A stretch of 64,000 nucleotides of DNA. Origin: Sphingobacteriia bacterium 24-36-13. Lineage in GTDB: Bacteria > Bacteroidota > Bacteroidia > Chitinophagales > Chitinophagaceae. How positions within the stretch are numbered: position 1 is the stretch's first letter; the number at the start of each line of letters is the position of its first letter. The stretch is taken from NCBI GenBank assembly GCA_002281875.1, contig NCHN01000011.1, positions 21,624-85,623 on the forward strand, in the 5' to 3' direction. The position numbers and the translations under genes were made by a program. Positions 10,346 to 19,275 of the stretch are shown here, piece after piece. The notes under the pieces are model-generated. The model saw only the letters and a program-made list of their open reading frames with translations, ran no database searches and had not been told where the DNA came from.

Positions 10346-11656
10346 ATGAATAATAAATTAGCCATTTGGTCTATCACCGTTGGGTTAGGAGGATTTTTAT
10401 TTGGTTTAGATGTTGCTGTAATCTCAGGAGCTGAACAAGCCATACAAGAATTATGGTCATTGTCAGATTGGATGCATGGAACAGCAATTGCCATGGCATT
10501 ATATGGCACTGCTTTTGGTGCAGCATTGGGAAATATTCCTGCCAATAAAATGGGTAGAAAGCAAACCCTGATCTGGATAGGTATTCTATTCTTAGTTACT
10601 TCTGTAGGGGCAGCATTGTCTACTAATGTATATCTATTTATGTTTTTCCGTTTTGTAAGCGGACTAAGTATTGGAGCATCTTCAGTAGTTGCACCTGTTT
10701 ATATCTCTGAAATAGCACCACCAAAGTACAGAGGGCGAATGGTGATTTCTTTTCAATTAAATGTGGTAGCGGGTATCTTGATTGCGTATTTTTCTAATTA
10801 TTTGTTAGCAGGTGTGGGCGGAGAAAACGATTGGCGTTGGATGTTAGGAGTAGTTGCTATCCCTTCTTTATTTTTCTCATTGTTAATGTTGATTACACCC
10901 GAAACCCCAAGATGGTTGGTACTATTCAAAAAAGATGATGCTGCAGCAGCAAAGGTATTGGCATTAACTGGGGAAGACGCACCTAAAGTAATTGCAGATA
11001 TTAAAGCTTCTGTTGGTAAAACGAATACGGAACCACTCTTCAATAAGAAATTTTTCAAGCCCTTGCTACTCGCTTTTTTAATAGCTTTTTTTAACCAATT
11101 ATCAGGTATTAATGCCATTATCTATTTTGCACCCAAAGTATTTGAAATGGCAGGTATTGGCCGTGAAGGCGCATTGCTTTCTACTGTTGGAATTGGGGTT
11201 ATGAACTTAATCTTTACCATTGCAGGTTGGTATTTAATTGATCGATTTGGAAGAAGAGTTTTGATGTTTATTGGTTCAGTTGGGTATATTTTTTCTTTAA
11301 CTATGATTGCTGTTTCTTTTAATAGTACCGATCAAAGTATGGTAGTATACTATGTGTTTGTATTCATTGCAGCACATGCTGTTGGGCAAGGTGCAGTTAT
11401 TTGGGTTTTCTTATCTGAACTTTTCCCTAATTCTGTTAGAGCAAGTGGTACTTCTTTTGGCTCTCTAGTACATTGGGTATTTGCTGCATTAATTGCACAA
11501 GTGTTCCCTTATTTTGCTGCCAATATATCGGGTACCATCATTTTTGGTTTCTTTGCATTCATGATGGTTTTACAATTATTATATGTTTGGAAAATGATGC
11601 CAGAAACAAAGGGGGTTGCTTTAGAAGATATGGGAGACACAATCATCTTACACTAA
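10346..11656 (+). CDS. Sugar porter, major facilitator superfamily (XylE-like)
   Basis: Predicted inner-membrane proton:sugar symporter with about twelve membrane segments. Sugar-porter signatures are present: GGFLFGLDVAVISGA in helix 1, NKMGRKQTL in loop 2-3, PPKYRGRM near the middle of the first half, PETPRWL before the central loop, QLSGINAIIYF in helix 7, DRFGRRVL in loop 8-9 and PETKGV at the C end. I chose the ATG at 10346 because this gives the usual short N terminus; an ATG at 10316 would add ten residues. The substrate cannot be read from the sequence. The following secreted-protein gene starts 10 bases later and is probably co-transcribed. Confidence 0.9.
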   Translation: MNNKLAIWSITVGLGGFLFGLDVAVISGAEQAIQELWSLSDWMHGTAIAMALYGTAFGAALGNIPANKMGRKQTLIWIGILFLVTSVGAALSTNVYLFMFFRFVSGLSIGASSVVAPVYISEIAPPKYRGRMVISFQLNVVAGILIAYFSNYLLAGVGGENDWRWMLGVVAIPSLFFSLLMLITPETPRWLVLFKKDDAAAAKVLALTGEDAPKVIADIKASVGKTNTEPLFNKKFFKPLLLAFLIAFFNQLSGINAIIYFAPKVFEMAGIGREGALLSTVGIGVMNLIFTIAGWYLIDRFGRRVLMFIGSVGYIFSLTMIAVSFNSTDQSMVVYYVFVFIAAHAVGQGAVIWVFLSELFPNSVRASGTSFGSLVHWVFAALIAQVFPYFAANISGTIIFGFFAFMMVLQLLYVWKMMPETKGVALEDMGDTIILH

Positions 11657-11666
11657 AATTATTGTC

Positions 11667-12326
11667 ATGAAAAAAATCATTATTGCTTTAGTAAGTTTCT
11701 TGTGTTTACATTCTGCCTTTGCACAAGAGGGATTGTATTTGAGAACTCAATTCTGGGGAGGGGGTAGTTTAGATATCAGCTGGTTGTATTTTACAAAAGA
11801 TGGAGTAATCTGTAAAAATCCAACTTATGGCATTAATCCCTTCAACTTGCAAAAGGAATTGGAATTAAATAAAGCCAATACTGGTAAATTTAGTATGGCT
11901 GCCAATAAAATGAATATTAACTGGAGTAGTGGTAAATCACAATCTATAAAAGCAGAATTTAATGGTGCATTATTGAAAGGATTAGATGGGGGTATTTGTA
12001 CAAAAGCGAAGCCCTTTGCTGCAAAATCTTTGGCTGGTAAAACCTATAGCGGTTATGCTTCTGCAGGTTCAGTGTCTCAATCAACCGTAATTGAGTTTAA
12101 AGAAGACGGCACTTTTATAATGTATAAAAGAGGCGCCATAACGGGTTCCGGAAATATTAGTGGTTCTGCAAGTTCACAAGGAACTAAAACAGGAAAATAT
12201 ACGGTAACAGGCAATACCATTGTTTTTAATTACGATGATGGTACAGAATGGAGAACACTGGCACAGCCTTATGACTTAGGTAAAGACGAAATTATTTTAA
12301 ATGATAAATTGTTTAGGAAGAAATAA
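11667..12326 (+). CDS. Secreted protein of unknown function, lipocalin-like beta-rich
   Basis: A 219-residue protein with a clear signal peptide (residues 1-20, ending SAFAQ). The mature part alternates short polar and hydrophobic strands, is rich in G, S and T, and contains KTYSGYASAG, VIEFKEDGTF, TGKYTVTGNTI and EIILNDKLFRK, a pattern resembling lipocalin-like or DUF4488-type stress proteins of Bacteroidota. I do not recognise a specific family. It follows the sugar porter by 10 bases; its stop codon directly touches the stop of the opposing gene at 12327. Confidence 0.75.
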   Translation: MKKIIIALVSFLCLHSAFAQEGLYLRTQFWGGGSLDISWLYFTKDGVICKNPTYGINPFNLQKELELNKANTGKFSMAANKMNINWSSGKSQSIKAEFNGALLKGLDGGICTKAKPFAAKSLAGKTYSGYASAGSVSQSTVIEFKEDGTFIMYKRGAITGSGNISGSASSQGTKTGKYTVTGNTIVFNYDDGTEWRTLAQPYDLGKDEIILNDKLFRKK

Positions 12327-12887
12327 CTAATCTTTCCATCCCCATGGTGCTAATGGTGTTTCTATTGGCTGCTTTAAGTTGAAGGAAACGGTAAATAATC
12401 TATCTGATCCAATTCTTCTTAAGTTATAAGTAAAACTACTGTCGTTAATAGTAATCCACCATACATTAGAAGCTGCAGCGGGGATTGTTTTTTGCGTTTG
12501 TAGATCTGCAGGGAATATTTGCATATTCGAAAAACCTTCATTGGTTGATGTTCCGCCGTATTGAGTTACTGTATCTTCAGAGCCATCTTCATGACGATGA
12601 TCGTGTTTTAGTGTTATGCTTGATTTCTTTTTGGTAAGCACCCATGTTCTAGATCGATTATCACCTACATTAAATGGTATACGAATCCGATTTTCTTCGC
12701 AGGCTTTTACATACATCACGAGTTGTTTGTCTTTGAAATCTGCAGTTGCGCCACTAATAATTATACCTTCATAAGCTTTGCCACAATGCTGTTGAAGCGC
12801 CGTCCAAAAACTATCTAATTTGGTAATCGGTTTTTGTGCAAATCCATTGAGTGAAATTAACAATGCTATAAACGGTATATATTTCAT
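12327..12887 (-). CDS. Secreted protein of unknown function
   Basis: A 186-residue protein with a signal peptide MKYIPFIALLISLNGFAQ (residues 1-18). The start at 12887 is chosen because it puts this leader at the N terminus; a TTG at 12914 would add nine residues. The mature part has the region GISGATADFKDKQLVMYVK-like middle (here EGIIISGATADFKD), a run DHRHEDGSEDTVTQYGGTSTNEGF and ends APWGWKD. It has two cysteine positions near the start of the mature protein. No family recognised. It is preceded by a second secreted gene on the same strand (37 bases upstream), so the two may be one unit. Confidence 0.72.
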   Translation of the reverse strand: MKYIPFIALLISLNGFAQKPITKLDSFWTALQQHCGKAYEGIIISGATADFKDKQLVMYVKACEENRIRIPFNVGDNRSRTWVLTKKKSSITLKHDHRHEDGSEDTVTQYGGTSTNEGFSNMQIFPADLQTQKTIPAAASNVWWITINDSSFTYNLRRIGSDRLFTVSFNLKQPIETPLAPWGWKD

Positions 12888-12924
12888 TTTCTTTTTTGAA
12901 ACAATATACAGCATCTGTACTCAA

Positions 12925-14340
12925 TTAAAACAAATACCCATAAATCTCATTTCTGAAAATATAGTTCAACCAAACAACGTCATTAATACTCATGATGGCA
13001 AATACTTGATATTGATTGTTTCCTAATAATGCATCTTTTTTATATTGTAGTACATGCAACTTGCCTGCTGAAATATTTCTTGGTTCACTTAAATAGAACT
13101 CAATGGGTTCATCACCTGGTTTTAAAGCAATATTTGCTTCTTTTGCAACTTGCAATGCCAACTGATATGCGGTTTGTTCGGCATCAAAACGATTAATACT
13201 TTTTTCTAGAGGAACCATTAATTGATAAGTGCCCAATTTGTCTTTGCGATGAATAATTTGACCAGCTGCTTTTGGGTCAAGTACGTATAAGTTCGTTGGA
13301 ATCATAGAGCCATTTGCATTTACATCCCAAGTACTACCGGGTTTGTAAAGACTCTTAAAGTCTCGGTCTTCAGCATATGCAATCATTCCTTTGCGCATCA
13401 CTTCTATGATATTTTTGATCCTGAAATCTTTAGGAGGTTTGTTTTCTGCCCAGGTGATATAATTACTATCGTTTTGAATAGTATAGTAAAGGTCATGGTT
13501 GGGTATGAATCCGATTTGCGGGAAGACGGCTGCATTTTCTTTCGCAGGTATTCTAATATACAAGTACTCTTGATTCTTTTCCCAAAAGTTAAACAAATAA
13601 TAGGCTTTTAATTTTTTTAAATCTTCTGTACTCAGTGTAGTAATACCTCTAGGCCAAACATTGGCATTTTCAGTTCTAAGCAGCTCTAATGAATCAATCT
13701 GAAAATTTTTTTTCATCCTGGCTGTTTTTATTTCCTTGGCCGGCAGAAAAGAAGAGAAGCTGGAATTATTTGTATACGTTGATAGTTTATTTAATTGAAC
13801 AGGATATTTGGTATATGCCTGCATTTTTTTGATGGAAGTGCTCGTGTCTGCCGTTTGCTGAATTTTTTTATAACTAGTACTTAAAACAACAAAATAGTGC
13901 TCAACTACTAAGCAAAATGGCTTTTTAAATTGATACTGTTCAGGTATATGCTGATTTGAATGCGGATAGAATTCTAAAACCTGATATTCTTTCGTTAATG
14001 CTTCAACACTCCATCCATTTAAACTTTGAATAATTTCCTCTTCGGCTTCACTAATACCGTCTTGAATCCATAATGGTTGCCCTTCTTTTTCAAGTCCATT
14101 TAACACTCGTTTTGCAGCAGATGCTGGGAAACCCCATCCTTCTTGTAGGCTATTATTATAGCGCTTCCTTGTTTCTTTGTCTTTTACCATGGGGGCATCT
14201 AATACAATTCCTTTAGAACTGAGTATGCGTAACCGATTAATATAATTTTCAGTTTCGATCCAATTTTTTGCTGTAGCATTTTTACCAATACAAACTGAAA
14301 GGAGAATCAATATTAAATAGAAGGAATATTTAGTAGTCAT
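12925..14340 (-). CDS. Secreted protein of unknown function
   Basis: A 471-residue protein beginning with a hydrophobic signal peptide (about residues 1-24). The start at 14340 is preferred because the alternative at 14388 would place 16 residues, including a second hydrophobic patch, before it. The mature protein is lysine-rich and mixes helices and strands; its C-terminal quarter contains LKPGDEPIEFYLSEPRNISAGKLHVLQYKK and ends with aromatic residues. I see no catalytic motif and no known domain. It lies upstream of another secreted-protein gene and divergent from a secreted glycosidase, with a 16-base palindrome between them. Confidence 0.68.
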   Translation of the reverse strand: MTTKYSFYLILILLSVCIGKNATAKNWIETENYINRLRILSSKGIVLDAPMVKDKETRKRYNNSLQEGWGFPASAAKRVLNGLEKEGQPLWIQDGISEAEEEIIQSLNGWSVEALTKEYQVLEFYPHSNQHIPEQYQFKKPFCLVVEHYFVVLSTSYKKIQQTADTSTSIKKMQAYTKYPVQLNKLSTYTNNSSFSSFLPAKEIKTARMKKNFQIDSLELLRTENANVWPRGITTLSTEDLKKLKAYYLFNFWEKNQEYLYIRIPAKENAAVFPQIGFIPNHDLYYTIQNDSNYITWAENKPPKDFRIKNIIEVMRKGMIAYAEDRDFKSLYKPGSTWDVNANGSMIPTNLYVLDPKAAGQIIHRKDKLGTYQLMVPLEKSINRFDAEQTAYQLALQVAKEANIALKPGDEPIEFYLSEPRNISAGKLHVLQYKKDALLGNNQYQVFAIMSINDVVWLNYIFRNEIYGYLF

Positions 14341-14389
14341 ATAAATGATTATTAAATAGTAAAAATAAGTTCCATTAACTTTATTCAAG

Positions 14390-14405
14390 TACCGTTAACA
14401 CGGTA
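14390..14405. promoter_or_regulatory. Perfect 16-bp palindrome, candidate operator
   Basis: TACCGT TAAC ACGGTA is a perfect 6-4-6 inverted repeat in the 83-base spacer between the divergent genes starting at 14340 (minus) and 14424 (plus). Its place suggests a repressor or activator site for one or both. No regulator gene lies next to it. Confidence 0.45.
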
Positions 14406-14423
14406 TAATAAATCAATCATTTT

Positions 14424-16841
14424 ATGGGAAAATTGTATCAACGGGCAGTATTCATTGCATTGATGTTTTCTAATGGACTACTCTATGCACAAACCAACAC
14501 CAATATCACCATTGCCTCCCTTTTTAAAGTAGCTCCATTTCTGAAAGGGAAGACTTCATTCTTAGGAACTCCTTTTAATACGGCAGGAGACAAATTATAT
14601 ATGATTGGCCATCAGGATGGTAGTTTCCCCGATTTAGGTTGGCATGTAAAAGATGAAATGGGAGGCATTTGGCATCATCCAATTAAATTAATGGATGGTT
14701 TTAATGCGAGTATTAAAGTAGGAAAAAAAGCGTATGTTTTAGATAAAGCTATTGGGTTTGTTAATTATCCTTTTGGCAATAAACATATTTATACGGTGGG
14801 ATCAACACCGCTCAGTATTGAGCGGTATCAGTTTGTTCCAGACCAATTACCAGGCCTGCAGATTGAATATGCAATCAAAAACACCAGTAATCAATCGATT
14901 CAAATTGAATTTAATATTGAAGCTGTTTCAAATTTAATGCCTGTATGGTTGGGTGAAAGAACGGGAATGATTAACTCCAAGGATCTAGCCAGCTTTGATC
15001 CCTCCAATAACAGATGGATGGTAAAAGATTCATTGAACCCTTGGTATGTTGTTTATGGTTCTACTGTTAAAGGGGAAGCAAGCAAAATGGTTTTTTCAAA
15101 AACAAATAAGCCCAATACAGCTGTCTCGAATACCACTTACAAAATTGAGATTAAACCCAATGCTGTTTATTATTTACCATTCACTATTGCGGGTTCGGCT
15201 AAGTCTAAAGAACAAGCGATGAGCAGTTATAATCAAATCAAAAATGCAGCTGCTTCCTTACTTGCTATAAAGAAAAAACGGGTATTGAATTTGAATCAAT
15301 ATTCTACTTTGACTTTAAATGACAATGCAATTGCAACCAGTTTTGAATGGTTGAAGTATAACAGTGATTGGTTAACACAAGATGTTGAAGGAATTGGCAA
15401 AGGGGTAGTTGCTGGATTGCCAGATTATCCTTGGTGGTTTGGCGGCGATATGGTGTACACTTTAAAGGGATTGATTGCAATGGGCAGAAAGGATTTGGTT
15501 TATAGTACCATTGACTTGGTACATGGTATTTCTGAAAAAACAAATGGAAATGGGCGTATTGTTCATGAAGTGTCTACCAATGGTGCTGTTTTTAATCCTG
15601 GTAACGTAAACGAAACTCCTCAGTTTGTCTCTTTAATTTGGGACGTTTTTTGTTGGACAGGTGATACACTGTTTTTACAAAAATATTTTCCTTCAGTAGT
15701 GAAAGGATTGAATTGGGTATTAACCGAAAATGATTCGGATGGTAATTTGTTGCCAGATGGTGCAGGCATGATGGAAATTCATGGATTAACTTCTGAAATG
15801 ATTGATGTTGCTGCTAATACACAGAAAGCTTTTGCCGATGCGGCTAAAATGGCATCGTACTTAAAACAAGAATTATTAGCTAAAGACTATCAACAAAAAG
15901 CAGATTTATTAAAGGTTAAAATCAATACTCAATTTTGGGTAGAGAAAGATCACTCATATGCTGATTTTATTGCTACTAAACAGCAGGCTCTGCACTTAAT
16001 GGAAGATGCAATTGTAAGGGCTGATACTTTGGGAAATGGATGGGCTGTTAAAGAATTGACTAAGATGAAAGCTGCAACCGTCTTGGATACTACAAGCAAG
16101 AATAAAGGCTTTGTAATGCACCATAATTGGGTAGTGAATACCCCGCTTGAAACTGGAGTAGCTGAACAAGATCAAGCTATTAAAGCACTAAATACCGCTA
16201 AAAGATTTTCTAATGGGTTTGGAATGTATGTAACAGGAATTGATAAAAACGAAAAGAGAGATTTGCAAGAGTATTCATATGCAGCCAGCGTAGGGAAAAA
16301 TGATTTTACCTATACTGGTACGGTAATGACATTGCCCACAGCAGTTCAAATTATAGCCGAGAATAATTATGGAAGGCCCAATGAAGCATATGATTTATTA
16401 AAAAAAGTGAATAAGACTTTTGGATATGCACTACCCGGTTCTATGTATGAAGTATCTCCTGATTATGGTATGATGACACAAGCCTGGAATGTATATGCTT
16501 ATGGAGAGCCAATTGTAAAACAGTTTTTTGGAATTAGACCTTACGCGTTTAAAAAACAAGTTATTGTTTCACCACAATTGCCTGCTGTGCTAACCCATGG
16601 CAGTATTGAACATGTAGTGATAGGCGATAACCAAGTATCGGTTTCAATTAAGCAAGAAAAAAATAGCATTGATTTTACCATTAATCAAAATGCGAATGAT
16701 TGGAAAATCCTATTTCAACAACCTGTAGGAAAGTTTAAAAGTTGGAAATTGAATGGTAAAACTATTAAGCCAATTGTAGTAGGAAATATGGAGCAAATAG
16801 AAATATTTATGCAAAAAGCAACTGTCTTGCTGAATAATTAA
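14424..16841 (+). CDS. Secreted glycoside hydrolase, glycogen-debranching (amylo-alpha-1,6-glucosidase)-like
   Basis: An 805-residue protein with a signal peptide (residues 1-23, ending LLYAQ), so it acts outside the cytoplasm. An N-terminal beta-rich domain (about 25-300) is followed by an alpha/alpha toroid (about 300-720) with WWFGGDMVYTLKGLIAMG, NETPQFVSLIWDVF, DGNLLPDGAGMMEIHG and DLQEYSYAASVGKNDFTYTG, and a short C-terminal beta domain. This layout and the DSDGN-L-PDG motif are those of amylo-alpha-1,6-glucosidase-like enzymes. The substrate is uncertain, an alpha-glucan or another oligosaccharide. It stands alone on the plus strand. Confidence 0.72.
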   Translation: MGKLYQRAVFIALMFSNGLLYAQTNTNITIASLFKVAPFLKGKTSFLGTPFNTAGDKLYMIGHQDGSFPDLGWHVKDEMGGIWHHPIKLMDGFNASIKVGKKAYVLDKAIGFVNYPFGNKHIYTVGSTPLSIERYQFVPDQLPGLQIEYAIKNTSNQSIQIEFNIEAVSNLMPVWLGERTGMINSKDLASFDPSNNRWMVKDSLNPWYVVYGSTVKGEASKMVFSKTNKPNTAVSNTTYKIEIKPNAVYYLPFTIAGSAKSKEQAMSSYNQIKNAAASLLAIKKKRVLNLNQYSTLTLNDNAIATSFEWLKYNSDWLTQDVEGIGKGVVAGLPDYPWWFGGDMVYTLKGLIAMGRKDLVYSTIDLVHGISEKTNGNGRIVHEVSTNGAVFNPGNVNETPQFVSLIWDVFCWTGDTLFLQKYFPSVVKGLNWVLTENDSDGNLLPDGAGMMEIHGLTSEMIDVAANTQKAFADAAKMASYLKQELLAKDYQQKADLLKVKINTQFWVEKDHSYADFIATKQQALHLMEDAIVRADTLGNGWAVKELTKMKAATVLDTTSKNKGFVMHHNWVVNTPLETGVAEQDQAIKALNTAKRFSNGFGMYVTGIDKNEKRDLQEYSYAASVGKNDFTYTGTVMTLPTAVQIIAENNYGRPNEAYDLLKKVNKTFGYALPGSMYEVSPDYGMMTQAWNVYAYGEPIVKQFFGIRPYAFKKQVIVSPQLPAVLTHGSIEHVVIGDNQVSVSIKQEKNSIDFTINQNANDWKILFQQPVGKFKSWKLNGKTIKPIVVGNMEQIEIFMQKATVLLNN

Positions 16842-16952
16842 TACTTGAGTGATAATAAATGATACTTCGATTCCATTTAAGGTATTTCTTGCCCAGACGC
16901 TATGACGTATTTTCGGATAAATCCAATTCCGATGAATATTTTATAGCTGAAC

Positions 16953-18356
16953 ATGCATATTTATTTTCAATATTTCAACATAATTGCAATTTCATTTTCA
17001 CTCTTTTGTTTGATTATAGTTCTTACAAAAGGAACAAGAAAATTGCCAATGGTTTATTTGTTTATCTCCAACACTATTTTGATTTTAACTTCAATACTTT
17101 ATTGGTTATTTTCGACAAAATTAATTTTTCAATACCCACATTATTTAAGAGTTCCCGGCCCCTTTTTTTATTTAACAGGTCCAAGTATGTTCTTATTTGT
17201 TCGGACATTGCTTTATAGGGAAACTCATTTTAGAAAAAATGATTGGTTGCACACTATTCCTTTTGTAATAAGTGTTATTGAGTTGATACCCTTTTATTTT
17301 AGTGGAGCAGAACATAAATTGGGAATTCTTCAAAATAGTGATTTAGATTTTGCTACCCATATTACCAATTTCAATGAAGGGTTTATTGGTAAAGATTTGC
17401 ATTACTTGTTTAAAGCAGGCAGTTGGGCTATTTATTTTTATTTCTCTCTAAAAGTTTATTTTACTTTTAGAAAGAAAATTAAAACTGATATTATTTCTGA
17501 TTACAATAGAAAATTTGCTTTTTTACGATTTTTTTTATTGACTAAGGTAATTGGCTTTTTTCTTTTAAATATAACAACGTTGTTTGCGCATAGCAATCAA
17601 TTATATACAAGCATTTTAATTGCTAGTAATTTCATCAGCTTAATCAATATATTTCTTTTGGCTTTTGAATATCCTGAAATGATATATGGGAAAGACTTTT
17701 ACTCTGTCACTGAAAATAATAGAGAGAACTTAATGAAGATTGTGATGAGTCAAACTGAAAACTTGAAGTTTTTAGAAAACAGCAGACACGAGGCAAATAT
17801 TCTATTAGATGTAAATTATAGAGTTATCTATTTTAACAAGTTAGCTGAGATCAAATTTTGTGAACTTTACAATCATTCATTACAATTGAATGACAATTTT
17901 ACGGATTATCTTGATCCGGTTTCTAAGGATAATTTTTTTACGTATTTCCAACAATCCCTACAGGGGAAAACCATACAGGCAGAAGAAAAAATCATGTTAC
18001 ATAATGAATCAAACTTTACTTGGTTGCAAATTAGTTTTATTGCTCATTATGCTGAAAATGGCAAATTGATTGGAGTTTCAATTGGTGCAACAGCTATTGA
18101 TGCAAAAAGAAAAATGGAGCAATTACAAGCGAAATATTTACAGAGTCTTGATGAGTTGGCATGGAACAGTTCTCATATACTAAGAGCCCCTGTTGCAAAT
18201 ATGATGGGAATACTTCAACTTTTACAAGAAACCAATATTGCTTTAGATGATACAGAAAGGGCTCAATTTTTGAAACACTTATCTAGCGAGGTAAAAAGGG
18301 TAGATACAGTTATTAAAGATATGGTAGCAAAAGCTAGAAAGGATTTAGAAAATTAA
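16953..18356 (+). CDS. Membrane sensor with PAS and histidine-kinase phosphoacceptor-like domain but no ATPase domain
   Basis: The 467-residue protein has about seven N-terminal membrane helices (residues 5-230), of the kind seen in Bacteroidota 7TM sensor and AraC-type regulators, including RVPGPFFYLTGPSMFLFVRT. A PAS domain follows (about 265-385, with ILLDVNYRVIYFNKLAE and TWLQISFIAHY). The C terminus is one helical pair, LAWNSSHILRAPVANMMG (near 405-425), which resembles a HisKA domain with a possible phosphoacceptor histidine. The protein then ends; no N, G1 or G2 box is present, so it cannot phosphorylate itself. It may be a partner of a separate kinase, or a remnant. Confidence 0.72.
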   Translation: MHIYFQYFNIIAISFSLFCLIIVLTKGTRKLPMVYLFISNTILILTSILYWLFSTKLIFQYPHYLRVPGPFFYLTGPSMFLFVRTLLYRETHFRKNDWLHTIPFVISVIELIPFYFSGAEHKLGILQNSDLDFATHITNFNEGFIGKDLHYLFKAGSWAIYFYFSLKVYFTFRKKIKTDIISDYNRKFAFLRFFLLTKVIGFFLLNITTLFAHSNQLYTSILIASNFISLINIFLLAFEYPEMIYGKDFYSVTENNRENLMKIVMSQTENLKFLENSRHEANILLDVNYRVIYFNKLAEIKFCELYNHSLQLNDNFTDYLDPVSKDNFFTYFQQSLQGKTIQAEEKIMLHNESNFTWLQISFIAHYAENGKLIGVSIGATAIDAKRKMEQLQAKYLQSLDELAWNSSHILRAPVANMMGILQLLQETNIALDDTERAQFLKHLSSEVKRVDTVIKDMVAKARKDLEN

Positions 18357-18395
18357 TTGCCAATTAGCTAGTATAAGATGAAATTAATTAATCTG

Positions 18396-18403
18396 TATAT
18401 TTG
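18396..18403 (+). promoter_or_regulatory. Minus-7 element TATATTTG before the small-protein/nucleotidyltransferase pair
   Basis: TATATTTG matches the Bacteroidota consensus TAnnTTTG exactly and lies 3 bases before the ATG at 18407. No TTG is found at the usual upstream spacing. If used, transcription would start at about the first codon, giving a leaderless message. Confidence 0.35.
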
Positions 18404-18406
18404 ACT

Positions 18407-18610
18407 ATGCTTGAAATAAAATTAGATAGAAGTAGTTTTAAGGCCCAGAATGCAATTTTGGCTTCAAATCATGCACATTACTACAAAAATCTGAGTTGGG
18501 TTCAGCGTTTAGAAATCGCCAATTATCTAAATAGTGTTGCATATAATTACCCCTTAAATAATCCACCTAAAATGGATAAATTTAAATTTTCGAGTCGTTC
18601 AATTAAATGA
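18407..18610 (+). CDS. Small protein of unknown function, partner of the nucleotidyltransferase
   Basis: A 67-residue basic protein. The N-terminal half (SFKAQNAILASNHAHYYKNLSW) and the middle (QRLEIANYLNSVAYNYPL) are predicted helical, and the C end is short and polar. The ATG at 18407 is chosen over a TTG at 18401. Only one base separates its stop from the nucleotidyltransferase start, so the two are translationally coupled. The arrangement of a small protein before a stand-alone nucleotidyltransferase is recurrent in Bacteroidota by my recollection, which makes an antitoxin-like or chaperone-like role possible but unproven. Confidence 0.7.
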   Translation: MLEIKLDRSSFKAQNAILASNHAHYYKNLSWVQRLEIANYLNSVAYNYPLNNPPKMDKFKFSSRSIK

Positions 18611-18611
18611 C

Positions 18612-19064
18612 ATGGCTAATATTTTTAATAATGACTTTAGGGATTTTATTTCAGCACTTAATAATCAATCCGTAAAATATATTTTGGTTGGTGGATATTC
18701 AGTCATTCTTCATGGCTATCCCCGAACAACGGGTGATATGGATATTTGGGTTGAACGAACCTCTGAAAATTATCAAAAAATCAAAAACGCTTTTCAGCAA
18801 TTTGGAATGCCAGTATTTGATATGACTTTAGATAATTTTCTTTCACATCCCAATTGGGACGTTTTTACTTTTGGAACACCTCCTGTTGCTATTGATTTAA
18901 TGGTGCAAGTTGAAGGTCTAGATTTTGCATTAGCCTACGATAAGTCAATATACTTTGAAGATGATGGTTTGTCTATACGAACAATTCATAAAACCGATCT
19001 CATTCAGACTAAACAGGTAGTTAACCGCCCCAAAGATCAAGATGATTTATTGAATCTTGCATAA
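18612..19064 (+). CDS. Stand-alone nucleotidyltransferase (AbiEii/MNT-like)
   Basis: A 150-residue protein of the DNA polymerase beta-like nucleotidyltransferase fold. The motif VGGYSVILHGYPRTTGDMDI (residues 26-45) contains the GG-S signature and the DxD metal pair; the third acidic residue is in AIDLMVQ. All three acidic positions are kept, so an active transferase is predicted. Enzymes of this kind are toxins in AbiE systems, antitoxins in HEPN-MNT systems, or tRNA- or antibiotic-modifying enzymes; the sequence does not decide. It is coupled to the small gene before it and followed by a repeat patch and tRNA-Arg. Confidence 0.82.
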   Translation: MANIFNNDFRDFISALNNQSVKYILVGGYSVILHGYPRTTGDMDIWVERTSENYQKIKNAFQQFGMPVFDMTLDNFLSHPNWDVFTFGTPPVAIDLMVQVEGLDFALAYDKSIYFEDDGLSIRTIHKTDLIQTKQVVNRPKDQDDLLNLA

Positions 19065-19067
19065 GGT

Positions 19068-19107
19068 AAGATTGTCCCCAAATTTATGTGCCAAGATTGG
19101 CGGTCTG
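19068..19107. repeat. Direct repeat copy 1
   Basis: A 40-base unit starting AAGATTGTCCCC and ending in the palindrome GCCAAGATTGGC plus GGTCTG, four bases after the nucleotidyltransferase stop. A second copy follows after 13 bases. The short motif AAGATTG occurs four times across the two copies, spaced 25, 28 and 26 bases apart. Confidence 0.7.
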
Positions 19108-19120
19108 AGCTTCGCTAGCC

Positions 19121-19161
19121 AAGATTGTCCCCACATTTCATATGCCAAGATTGGCGGTCTG
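19121..19161. repeat. Direct repeat copy 2
   Basis: A 41-base unit matching the copy at 19068 at nearly all positions; the differences are in the centre (ACATTTCATAT here, AAATTTATGT in copy 1). It also holds the 12-base palindrome GCCAAGATTGGC. Its origin is unknown; remnants of insertion-sequence ends are one option. Confidence 0.7.
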
Positions 19162-19192
19162 CAACCGCCTTCTTCCCGTAATGAACTTACTC

Positions 19193-19234
19193 AAACCCAC
19201 CGCAACAACCTTTGGTTGTTGCAGGGTTTATTTT
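19193..19234 (+). terminator. Hairpin, probable terminator after the nucleotidyltransferase gene
   Basis: GCAACAACC at 19202-19210 pairs perfectly with GGTTGTTGC at 19214-19222 around the loop TTT. Flanking AAACCC (19193-19198) and GGGTTT (19224-19229) can extend the stem, and ATTTTA follows. It fits a terminator for the plus-strand pair, although the T tract is broken. Confidence 0.5.
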
Positions 19235-19275
19235 AGCTCATCGCCTCATTCAAGCGAGCTTGACTCGGCTCTTCG

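Noticed and set aside
16859-17218. A 119-codon frame overlapping the start of the PAS sensor
   Set aside because: It runs in another frame over the conserved membrane helices of the gene at 16953 and is rich in F, N and S without any domain; it is a shadow.
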